From the NCBI RefSeq assembly GCF_003020125.1, contig NZ_PYFW01000002.1:549501-613500 (forward strand): DNA of 64,000 nt, read 5' to 3'. The notes under the pieces were generated by a model. That model ran no database searches. It saw nothing but the letters and a program-made list of their open reading frames with translations, and was not told the DNA's origin. Position 1 is the first letter of the stretch. Each line of letters begins with the position of its first letter. Origin of the DNA: Bradyrhizobium sp. MOS003 (GTDB lineage Bacteria > Pseudomonadota > Alphaproteobacteria > Rhizobiales > Xanthobacteraceae). This document shows positions 16,109-23,611 of this stretch, piece after piece. Made by a program: the position numbers and the translations under genes.

Positions 16109-17659
16109 ATGCCAAAACGAGTGTTGCTTGGTCTTCTGCTGGCTTGCGGCCTTGCGGCCCCGACACTGGCGCAGGAGCCGAAAACGGGCGGTGTGATCAA
16201 TGCGGTGATCCAGCCCGAGCCGCCCGGCCTGATGCTTGCGATGGTCCAGAACGGTCCGACCCAGATGGTGTCGGGCAACATCTTCGAGGGCCTGCTGCGC
16301 TACAGCCCGAAGCTCGAACCGCAGCCGGAGCTCGCCGAGAGCTGGAGCGTCAGCGAGGACGCCAAGACCTACACGTTCAAGCTTCGCAAGGGCGTCACCT
16401 GGCATGACGGCAAGCCCTTCACCGCCGCGGACGTCTTGTTCTCGATCGAGATGCTGAAGCAGACACACGCCCGCGCCCGCACCAATCTCGCGCAGGTCGA
16501 CAAGGTCGAGGCGCCCGACGATTACACGGTGGTGTTCACGCTGAAGCAGCCGTTCGGCCCGTTCCTCGGCATCTTCGAGGTCGGCTCGATGCCGATGGTG
16601 CCGAAGCATCTCTATGAAGGCACCGACTGGAAGACCAATCCCTTCAATAACGCACCGGTCGGCACCGGCCCCTTCATGTTCAAGGAGTGGCAGAAGGGCT
16701 CGTTCATTCGCCTGGTCAAGAACCCGAACTATTACGAGAAGGGCAAGCCCTATCTCGACGAGATCTACTGGCAGATCATTCCCGACGCCGCGGCGCGCTC
16801 GGTGGCGTATGAGACCGGCAAGGTCGACGTGCTGCCAGGCGGCTCGGTCGAGAATTTCGACGTGCCGCGGCTGACCAAGCTGAAGGACACCTGCGTCACC
16901 GGCGCCGGCTGGGAGTTCTTCTCGCCGCTGGCCTGGCTGTGGCTCAACAACCGACAGGGCCCGCTCGCCGACAAGCGGGTGCGGCAGGCGGTGATGTATG
17001 CGATCGACCGCGATTTCGCCAAGGACGTGATCTGGAACGGGCTCGGCAAGGTCGCGACCGGCCCGTCGGCCTCGACCATAAAGTACTATACCGACGACGT
17101 GAAGAAATACCCTTACGATCCGGCCAAGGCCAAGGCGCTGCTGAAGGAAGCCGGCTACAAGGGCGAGAAGATCCGCCTGCTGCCGCTCGCCTATGGCGAG
17201 ACGTGGCAGCGCTGGGGTGAAGCCGTGAAGCAGAACCTCATGGACGTCGGCATCAACATCGAGACCATCGCCACCGACGTTGCCGGCGGCAACCAGAAGA
17301 TCGGCGACTGGGACTACGACATCGCCTTCACCTATCTCTACCAGTACGGCGACCCCGCGCTCGGCGTCGGTCGCAACTACATCTCCAGCAACATCGCGAA
17401 GGGCCAGGTGTTCAACAACGTCGAGGGTTACTCCAACCCGGAGATCGACAAGCTCTTTGCCGATGGCGCCGTCGCGACGCCGGACTCCAAGCGCAAGGAG
17501 ATCTACGAGAAGGCGCAGAAGATCCTGGTCGAGGACGTGCCGGTGGCCTGGATGCTCGAGCTGCAATTCCCGACCATCACCCGCTGCAAGGTCAAGAACC
17601 TGATCACCACGGGGATCGGGGTCAATGACGGCTTCAAGGACGCATGGCTCGACAAGTGA
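16109..17659 (+). CDS. Peptide-type ABC transporter substrate-binding protein
   Basis: 516 residues with a signal peptide ending TLA-Q near residue 22. It belongs to the SBP_bac_5 (DppA/OppA) family: TFKLRKGVTWHDGKPFTAADVLFS around residues 88-112, and the later motif DKRVRQAVMYAIDRDF. It delivers a peptide or similar solute in the periplasm to the permeases encoded next. The substrate cannot be read from the sequence, since this family also binds glycosides, opines and nickel. It is the first gene of the transporter operon, separated from the permease by about 200 bases of palindromic repeats. Confidence 0.9.
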   Translation: MPKRVLLGLLLACGLAAPTLAQEPKTGGVINAVIQPEPPGLMLAMVQNGPTQMVSGNIFEGLLRYSPKLEPQPELAESWSVSEDAKTYTFKLRKGVTWHDGKPFTAADVLFSIEMLKQTHARARTNLAQVDKVEAPDDYTVVFTLKQPFGPFLGIFEVGSMPMVPKHLYEGTDWKTNPFNNAPVGTGPFMFKEWQKGSFIRLVKNPNYYEKGKPYLDEIYWQIIPDAAARSVAYETGKVDVLPGGSVENFDVPRLTKLKDTCVTGAGWEFFSPLAWLWLNNRQGPLADKRVRQAVMYAIDRDFAKDVIWNGLGKVATGPSASTIKYYTDDVKKYPYDPAKAKALLKEAGYKGEKIRLLPLAYGETWQRWGEAVKQNLMDVGINIETIATDVAGGNQKIGDWDYDIAFTYLYQYGDPALGVGRNYISSNIAKGQVFNNVEGYSNPEIDKLFADGAVATPDSKRKEIYEKAQKILVEDVPVAWMLELQFPTITRCKVKNLITTGIGVNDGFKDAWLDK

Positions 17660-17680
17660 CGACCAACGCTCCGAACTCCC

Positions 17681-17808
17681 CTTACCTCTCCCGCTTGCGG
17701 GAGAGGTCGCTACGCTCGAAGAGCGTAGCGGGTAAGGGCTCTCTCCTCCTGGCAATCCCTTTGCGGAAGCACCCCCACCCCTGCCCTCCCCCGCAAGCGG
17801 GAGAGGGA
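17681..17808. repeat. Palindromic repeat cluster inside ABC operon
   Basis: Three palindromes in a row: CTCTCCCGCTTGCGGGAGAG (17686-17705), CGCTACGCTCGAAGAGCGTAGCG (17708-17730, stem of ten), and CCTCCCCCGCAAGCGGGAGAGG (about 17785-17807). The first and last are inverted copies of the CCCGCTTGCGGG core also found at 25.8 and 32.9 kb. They sit between the binding-protein gene and the first permease and may let the binding protein be made in excess of the membrane subunits. Confidence 0.8.
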
Positions 17809-17858
17809 GCGCACCGCCGCTTCGGCTGCGACCACCCCGATATCATCGCCATTTGATC

Positions 17859-18830
17859 ATGCTCTCCTTCGTTGCCCAGCGTGTCCTCAAGGGCGTGATC
17901 GTCCTGCTCGCGATCGTCGTCCTCAATTTCTTCCTGATCCGGCTTGCGCCGGGCGACCCCGCGGTCGTCATGGCCGGCGAGGCCGGCGCCAGCGACCAGG
18001 TCTTCGTCAAGCAGCTCCGGGAAAAGTTCGGCCTCGACAAGCCGCTGCCCGAGCAGCTGTTCATCTACGTCAAGGGTGTCGTCACCCTCGACCTCGGCTT
18101 CTCCTTCCGCCAGCAGGCGCCGGTCGCAAAGCTGATCGGCGAACGGCTGCCGGCCACGTTGCTGCTGACGCTGACGGCATTTGCGATATCGCTCATGCTC
18201 GGCGTTCTCTTCGGCACCTTCGCCGCGCGCTTTGCCGGGACCTTCCTCGACACCGCCATCACCGTGTTCGCACTGATCTTCTACGCGATGCCGATCTTCT
18301 GGGTGGCGTTGATGGGCATCCTCTTGTTCTCGGTCACCATGGATTGGCTGCCGAGCTTCGGATACGAGACGGTCGGCGCCAATCTGACCGGCCTTGCCCA
18401 TGCGGTCGACGTCGCAAAACACCTGATCATGCCGGCGATGACGCTCGGCCTTTTCTTCATGGCGACCTACACCCGAATGACGCGCGCTTCGATGCTCGAG
18501 GTGAAGCGGCTCGACTTCGTCAAGACAGCGCGCGCCAAGGGCCTTTCCGACGCCGTGATCCAGCGCCGCCATGTGCTGCGCAACGCGCTGCTGCCCGTCG
18601 TAACGCTGGCCGGCGTGCATTCGGGAACGCTGATCGGCGGCGCCGTCATCACCGAGACGGTGTTCGCCTGGCCCGGCATCGGGCGGCTGATGTACGACGC
18701 GCTGTTGCAGCGCGACTACAATCTGCTGCTCGGCGTCTTCGTGATCTGCTCGGCCATGGTCCTCATCTTCAACCTCATCACCGATCTGGTCTATCGCCTG
18801 GTCGATCCCCGCATCGAATTCGCCTCATGA
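17859..18830 (+). CDS. ABC transporter permease (DppB-like)
   Basis: 323 residues, six membrane helices, of the peptide-transporter permease family. It begins LSFVAQRVLKGVIVLLAI with FFLIRLAPGDPAVVMAGE typical of DppB. The ATPase-contact loop is visible as YTRMTRASMLEVKRLDFVKTARAKGLSD. The ATG at 17859 is preferred over a TTG six bases earlier. The stop overlaps the next permease start (ATGA), implying translational coupling. Confidence 0.92.
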   Translation: MLSFVAQRVLKGVIVLLAIVVLNFFLIRLAPGDPAVVMAGEAGASDQVFVKQLREKFGLDKPLPEQLFIYVKGVVTLDLGFSFRQQAPVAKLIGERLPATLLLTLTAFAISLMLGVLFGTFAARFAGTFLDTAITVFALIFYAMPIFWVALMGILLFSVTMDWLPSFGYETVGANLTGLAHAVDVAKHLIMPAMTLGLFFMATYTRMTRASMLEVKRLDFVKTARAKGLSDAVIQRRHVLRNALLPVVTLAGVHSGTLIGGAVITETVFAWPGIGRLMYDALLQRDYNLLLGVFVICSAMVLIFNLITDLVYRLVDPRIEFAS

Positions 18831-19666
18831 AACAGTTCTGGAAATCGATGCTGCGCAGCCCGAGCGGCGTCATCGGGCTCGTCATCCTGCTGCTCGCGAT
18901 CTCGATCGCATTATTCGGGCCGTTGCTGTTCCCGAACTCGCCATGGCGCATGGTGCAGCGGCCGTTCCTGCCGCCGTTCACGCTCTCGACCGTGCCGCTC
19001 GGCACCGACGCGCTCGGCCGCGATGTGTTCGCCGGCATGATTTTTGGCGCACGCGTCTCGCTCTTGGTCGGCCTCGTCTCCACGCTGGTGGCGCTGGTGG
19101 TCGGCATTCCCATCGGCGCCATGGCCGGCTATTTCGGTGGCAAGGTCGACGACGCCCTGATGCGCTTCACCGAGTTCTTCCAGACCATCCCGAGCTTTGC
19201 GCTCGCGATCGTGCTGGTCGCCATCCTGCAGCCCTCGATCTATTCGATCGTGACCTCGATCGCGGTGGTGAGCTGGCCACCGGTCGCCCGCCTCGTGCGC
19301 GGCGAGGTGCTATCGCTGCGCACGCGCGAATATGTCCAGGCCGCCGTGGTCACCGGCCAGAGCAACACCTGGATCATCATGCGCGAGATCCTGCCCAACG
19401 CGCTGTCGCCGGTGATCGTGCTGGCCTCGCTGATGGTGGCGACCGCGATCCTGCTGGAATCCTCGCTGTCGTTTCTCGGCCTCGGCGATCCCAATCTGAT
19501 TTCCTGGGGCTACATGGTTGGCGCCGGCCGCACCGTGATCCGCCAGGCCTGGTGGATCACGGTGTTTCCCGGTGTCGCCATCCTGATCTCGGTGCTCGGG
19601 CTGAACCTGATCGGCGAAGGCCTCAACGACGCGCTCAATCCGCGGCTATCGCGGGAGGGGCGTTGA
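18827..19666 (+). CDS. ABC transporter permease (DppC-like)
   Basis: 279 residues, the second permease. It shows HPLGTDALGRD-like family features (VPLGTDALGRDVFAGMIFGARVSLLVG) and the coupling loop LSLRTREYVQAAVVTGQSN. The C-terminal LGLNLIGEGLNDALNPRL is standard for DppC. It overlaps the previous gene by four bases and abuts the ATPase gene with no gap. Confidence 0.92.
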   Translation: MKQFWKSMLRSPSGVIGLVILLLAISIALFGPLLFPNSPWRMVQRPFLPPFTLSTVPLGTDALGRDVFAGMIFGARVSLLVGLVSTLVALVVGIPIGAMAGYFGGKVDDALMRFTEFFQTIPSFALAIVLVAILQPSIYSIVTSIAVVSWPPVARLVRGEVLSLRTREYVQAAVVTGQSNTWIIMREILPNALSPVIVLASLMVATAILLESSLSFLGLGDPNLISWGYMVGAGRTVIRQAWWITVFPGVAILISVLGLNLIGEGLNDALNPRLSREGR

Positions 19667-21286
19667 ATGGCCGCGCCAGCCACCGTTTCCATCAAGAACC
19701 TGCAGATCGCGCTGCCCCAGGGGGCCGAACGTCCCTTCGCGGTGGATGGTATCTCGCTCGACCTGAACGCCGGCAAGATCGTCTGCGTCGTCGGCGAGTC
19801 CGGCTCCGGCAAATCGATGTGCGCGCATGCGCTGATGGGCCTGTTGCCCGACACGGTCTCCATCGCCGCCGGCGAGATTGTGTTCGAGGGCCACGACCTG
19901 CTCAAGCTCGACGAGGACGGCTGGCGCGATCTGCGCGGCCGCAGGCTCGCGATGATCTTCCAGGAGCCGATGACCGCGCTCAATCCGTTAATGCGGATCG
20001 GCGACCAGATGGCGGAAATGTTCGAGGCCCATGGCCTGCTGACGCCGAGAGAGCGGCGCGCCAAGGCGCTGGCGCTGGCGCGCGAGGTCGGCTTGCCCGA
20101 CCCCGAACGGATCGTCCGCGCCTATCCGCACCAGCTTTCCGGCGGCCAGCGCCAGCGCGCCATGATCGCGATGGCGCTCGCACTCGAGCCGGCCGTGCTG
20201 GTCGCGGACGAGCCCACCACCGCGCTCGACGTCACCACGCAGGCGCAGATCCTCAAGCTGATCCGCAACCTGCAGCGCAATCGCAACATGGCGGTGATGT
20301 TCATCACCCACGATTTCGGCGTGGTCGCCGACATCGCCGACCAGGTCGTGGTGCTCCGCCACGGCAAGGTCGTGGAGGAAGGCCCGGCCGCAACGGTGTT
20401 CAACGCGCCGCAGCACGACTACACCAAGGCGCTGCTCGCCGCCGTGCCGTCGATGGACCCGCCGGCGCGCGCGCCGCTCGACGACACGGCCAGGGCGGTC
20501 GAGGTGATCGGGCTCGACAAGACCTATGTCACCTCGGGCGGCTGGTTTCGCGAGGATCGCCGCGTCGATGCCGCGCGCGCGGTCAATTTCAACATCCTCA
20601 AGGGCGAGACGCTCGGTCTGGTCGGCGAATCCGGCTCTGGCAAATCGTCGGTGGCGCGGCTGGTGATGCGGCTGATCGAGGCCGACCGCGGCACGGTGTG
20701 GATCGGCGACACCGAACTCACCTCGCTCTCGGGCAGGGCGCTGCGCGCCGAGCGCCATCGTATCCAGATGATCTTCCAGGATCCGTTCGCCTCGCTCAAT
20801 CCGCGTCGCAAGGTCGGCCACATCATTGCCGACGGACCGATCGCGGCCGGCCTCGATCCGAAGGCAGCATTCGAGCGCGCCCGCGACCTGCTCAAAATGG
20901 TCGGCCTCGATGCCGGCGCGCTCGAGCGCTATCCGCATGAATTCTCCGGCGGCCAGCGTCAGCGCATCGGCATTGCCCGCGCGCTCGCGCTCGAGCCCGA
21001 GATCATCGTCGCGGACGAGGCCGTCTCCGCCCTCGACGTCTCCGTGCAGGCGCAGGTCTTGCGGCTGCTCGAAGACCTCAAGGCGCGGCTCGGCCTCTCG
21101 ATGCTGTTCATCACCCACGATCTGCGCGTCGCCGCCCAGATCTGCGACCGCATCGCAGTGATGCAGCGCGGCACGGTCGTCGAGCTAAAGCCGACCGCGC
21201 AACTCTTCGCAGCGCCCGAGCATGCCTATACGCGCGAGCTGCTGGCGGCGGTGCCCGGACGCAAAGAGCGCGCGCCGGCCAACTGA
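19667..21286 (+). CDS. Fused double ABC ATPase (DppD-DppF type)
   Basis: 539 residues with two complete ATPase domains that are separate proteins (DppD and DppF) in Escherichia coli. Domain 1: Walker A GESGSGKS near residue 47, signature LSGGQRQRAMIAMAL, Walker B VLVADEPTTALD. Domain 2: Walker A GESGSGKSSVARL near residue 322, signature FSGGQRQRIGIARAL, Walker B IIVADEAVSALD. Both signature and catalytic residues are intact, so both sites should hydrolyse ATP. The start codon directly follows the preceding stop, and it closes the operon. Confidence 0.93.
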   Translation: MAAPATVSIKNLQIALPQGAERPFAVDGISLDLNAGKIVCVVGESGSGKSMCAHALMGLLPDTVSIAAGEIVFEGHDLLKLDEDGWRDLRGRRLAMIFQEPMTALNPLMRIGDQMAEMFEAHGLLTPRERRAKALALAREVGLPDPERIVRAYPHQLSGGQRQRAMIAMALALEPAVLVADEPTTALDVTTQAQILKLIRNLQRNRNMAVMFITHDFGVVADIADQVVVLRHGKVVEEGPAATVFNAPQHDYTKALLAAVPSMDPPARAPLDDTARAVEVIGLDKTYVTSGGWFREDRRVDAARAVNFNILKGETLGLVGESGSGKSSVARLVMRLIEADRGTVWIGDTELTSLSGRALRAERHRIQMIFQDPFASLNPRRKVGHIIADGPIAAGLDPKAAFERARDLLKMVGLDAGALERYPHEFSGGQRQRIGIARALALEPEIIVADEAVSALDVSVQAQVLRLLEDLKARLGLSMLFITHDLRVAAQICDRIAVMQRGTVVELKPTAQLFAAPEHAYTRELLAAVPGRKERAPAN

Positions 21287-21304
21287 GCCCTCGTCGGCAA
21301 GATC

Positions 21305-21577
21305 CTATTTGGTGGAAGGATTGGTGTTGCCCCAGGTGGGGGCCGAATTGGTCACGCCGACGGAAGGCCGATTGTAGCTACCCACCGATGGAGCCGTGAC
21401 CGTTCCGACGGTCTGTCCTGAGCTCCCGTAGGGCGCGGTCTGCGCCGAAGGCACTCCTGGGGTCCCGGTGGTGTTGCTCTGGGCACCCGCCGTCGAGGTT
21501 TGCGCACCGGCGGGGACTGACAGGGCCATAGCTCCGACTGCAGCGAGCGTGGCAAGCAAGATTCTCGTTCTCGTCAT
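21305..21577 (-). CDS. Small exported Ser/Gly/Thr-rich protein, copy 1
   Basis: 90 residues with a signal peptide ending AGA-Q near residue 25, then a low-complexity region rich in Ser, Thr, Gly and Pro. The C-terminal half contains YGSSGQTVGTVTAPSVGSYN followed by PSVGVTN and PTWGNTN, shared almost residue for residue with the gene upstream at 21683. There is no cysteine and no membrane anchor. The function is unknown. The ATG at 21577 is chosen because it begins the signal peptide. Confidence 0.7.
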   Translation of the reverse strand: MTRTRILLATLAAVGAMALSVPAGAQTSTAGAQSNTTGTPGVPSAQTAPYGSSGQTVGTVTAPSVGSYNRPSVGVTNSAPTWGNTNPSTK

Positions 21578-21682
21578 GGAGGATCCTTTCGGATGCAGTG
21601 CATCTGTCATCGACAACGCGTCGTGGACGAAATTGTGCCGCATGGGTCTGGCGCGCGGAACGGACGGAAGACGATCGGCGCC

Positions 21683-21967
21683 CTACCGCGTCGTGTTGCT
21701 CCAGGTCGGAACCGCATTGGTGACTCCCACTGAAGGCCAATTATACGATCCAACCGACGGCGCCGTGACCGTTCCGATCGTCTGTCCGGACGAGCCGTAA
21801 GAGGCCCTCGGCTGCGTCGCGGGCGCTCCGGCACCGCTATAGGCCGGAGCCACCACGCCCGTGCTGTAATGTCGGCTCGACCGCGCCTTCTTCGCTTCAG
21901 CCGCGAAGGGCGCTGCAAGCAGCCCGGTCGTGATGAGCGCGGCAATCGCAAGTTTGATGCTCGTCAT
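21683..21967 (-). CDS. Small exported Ser/Gly/Thr-rich protein, copy 2
   Basis: 94 residues with a signal peptide ending AEA-K near residue 25. A basic stretch (KKARSSRHY) follows, then the same C-terminal block as copy 1: YGSSGQTIGTVTAPSVGSYN, then PSVGVTN and PTWSNT. The signal peptides and spacers differ, so only the tail has been conserved after a tandem duplication. The two genes are 105 bases apart on the same strand. The function is unknown. Confidence 0.7.
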   Translation of the reverse strand: MTSIKLAIAALITTGLLAAPFAAEAKKARSSRHYSTGVVAPAYSGAGAPATQPRASYGSSGQTIGTVTAPSVGSYNWPSVGVTNAVPTWSNTTR

Positions 21968-22173
21968 GGATGATCCCTGGGTCGCTGGGGCCCCCTTTTG
22001 CCATGTGTTCATGGATCGGAAGATGTCCATAGGCACGAGTTCATATCTCCGTGCGCGGGCGAATGTGCCGAGGCAACGCCGCCACCTCCACTTCGGACGG
22101 ATCATGCCGGCCTTCGGATGGACCCGAATCAGCGCTAGGGCATTGCCTCATCGACTTCGCGTCTTGAGGTGAC

Positions 22174-22494
22174 ATGACCGGGCCCGAACTGAAGCAACTC
22201 CGCGCCGACCTCTCCGATGCCCTCGAGCGGAAGCTCACGGCGGCCGACATGGCAAAGCTCTGCGGATTGCCGGAGAAGGGCGGCGGCGACACCATCCGAC
22301 GCTGGGAGGTGAGCGGCCCGATGCCGGAGGCCACGAAGCTGCTGCGCGTGCTTGCGATGGCCAGCGAGCGCTATCCCATCCTGGAGAAGTTCGACATCTT
22401 CGATCGCCATGACGTGCGCGAGGAGGATCGACCCGCAAAGCGCGCGGCGTTCCGCGAGCAGATGCGGGATGAGGCGCGACGGCGTCTTGGTTAA
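22174..22494 (+). CDS. Small HTH-like protein, 106 aa
   Basis: 106 residues. A stretch around residues 17-45 (KLTAADMAKLCGLP, then DTIRRWEVSGPMP) resembles a Cro/CI or YdaS-type helix-turn-helix, in which the second helix ends in a Trp-containing segment. The C-terminus is highly charged. It may be a transcription regulator, possibly of the neighbouring outer-membrane protein. The ATG at 22174 is preceded by GAGGTGAC. Confidence 0.55.
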   Translation: MTGPELKQLRADLSDALERKLTAADMAKLCGLPEKGGGDTIRRWEVSGPMPEATKLLRVLAMASERYPILEKFDIFDRHDVREEDRPAKRAAFREQMRDEARRRLG

Positions 22495-22552
22495 CGAAAG
22501 ACGCGAGATCGTTGCCGGCAGGCTGCGAAATTAAGCCTTCCTTCACCACTTC

Positions 22553-22567
22553 TTAAGCCGGCATTAA
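22553..22567. promoter_or_regulatory. CtrA-like binding site
   Basis: TTAAGCCGGCATTAA fits TTAA-N7-TTAA, the core of the alphaproteobacterial CtrA consensus (normally ending TTAAC; here TTAAG). A further TTAAGCC copy lies exactly 22 bases upstream (22531-22537). The site is about 155-170 bases before the outer-membrane protein start. Confidence 0.45.
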
Positions 22568-22720
22568 GCACGAAAATCATTTGTAGCCCAATAAGTTAGG
22601 TTGGCTCCCGCTGTGCCACGCATGTGACAGCATTTTCGTCAAAAGAGAGCTATCTGCAAAACCAACGAAGGCCGCGGAAAGCGCGCCTGCCGGGGACCTA
22701 GAGTGTCGGAGTTCAAGACG

Positions 22721-23446
22721 ATGAAGAAGATTCTGTTTGCGACCGTTGCGCTGCTCGTGGTGGGCGCGGCTGCGCCGGCCGTCGGTGCCGATCTCGGCAA
22801 CCGCAACTATTACAAGTCGCCCGCGCCGGCCTATGCTGCGCCGATCTACAACTGGACCGGTTTCTATATCGGCGGCCATATCGGCGGCGCGTTCTCCAGC
22901 GACAACAATTTCAACGGCCTCTCCACCGGCAACAACGGCAACGGCCGTTTCCTCGGCGGCGTGCAGGTCGGCGGCGACTGGCAGTTCCACCCGAACTTCC
23001 TGGTCGGCGTCGAGGGCCAGTATTCCTGGCTCTCCGGCAGCGTCGGCGCCGTGTTTCCGGGCGGCATCGCCTACACCAACGACCAGCGTGGCCTCGGCTC
23101 GATCACGGGCCGTGTCGGCTACACCTGGGGTCCCGGCCTCGTCTACGTGAAGGGCGGCTACGCCTATTCGGACAACAACGAGAAGGTGACCGTCGGCGGC
23201 GTGCCGACCGCCTTCGTCATCACGGGCGATCACCGCAACGGCTACACCGTCGGCGCCGGCCTCGAATACATGTTCGCCCCGAACTGGTCGGCCAAGGCCG
23301 AGTACCAGTACTACAATTTCGGCGACGCGAGCTTCACCGGCGGTCCGCTCGCGGGCACCGGCAGCTTCACCACCGACGACCACACCATCAAGGCGGGCCT
23401 CAACTACCGCTTCAACTGGGCAAGCCCGACCGTCGCGCGCTACTGA
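22721..23446 (+). CDS. Outer-membrane beta-barrel protein (Omp25/RopB-like)
   Basis: 241 residues. A signal peptide ends VGA-D near residue 23. The mature protein has the family opening YNWTGFYIGGHIGGAF and alternating aromatic/glycine strands, ending in a typical barrel terminus (GLNYRFNW then ARY). This is the porin-like family common in Rhizobiales outer membranes, structural rather than enzymatic. The ATG at 22721 starts the signal peptide; an in-frame GTG at 22703 is less likely. An intrinsic terminator follows, and a CtrA-like site precedes it. Confidence 0.9.
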   Translation: MKKILFATVALLVVGAAAPAVGADLGNRNYYKSPAPAYAAPIYNWTGFYIGGHIGGAFSSDNNFNGLSTGNNGNGRFLGGVQVGGDWQFHPNFLVGVEGQYSWLSGSVGAVFPGGIAYTNDQRGLGSITGRVGYTWGPGLVYVKGGYAYSDNNEKVTVGGVPTAFVITGDHRNGYTVGAGLEYMFAPNWSAKAEYQYYNFGDASFTGGPLAGTGSFTTDDHTIKAGLNYRFNWASPTVARY

Positions 23447-23473
23447 TCGGTTACCACAACCTTACCAAGCCAG

Positions 23474-23505
23474 AGGGCCGGCGATTTCGCCGGCCCTTCC
23501 TTTTT
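23474..23505 (+). terminator. Intrinsic terminator after beta-barrel gene
   Basis: AGGGCCGGCGA (23474-23484) and TCGCCGGCCCT (23487-23497) form an 11-bp stem, followed by TCCTTTTT. It ends the outer-membrane protein transcript 28 bases after the stop. Confidence 0.9.
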
Positions 23506-23611
23506 CGCTATGCGGAACTGGCGCAACCGTTTGCGGAGATTGCGAATTTTTAACCCGCGGTGCGGATACTGCCGGCCACAATCAGAAGCAAGAATGCTGG
23601 GGGAATTTTCG

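Noticed and set aside
15677..17755. A 692-codon minus-strand frame across the ABC binding-protein gene
   Set aside because: Antisense shadow of a clear periplasmic binding protein with intact family motifs; no ribosome site and no recognisable domain.
17681..17808. CRISPR array
   Set aside because: The repeats are palindromes of unequal spacing with related, not unique, spacers, and no cas genes are in the window.
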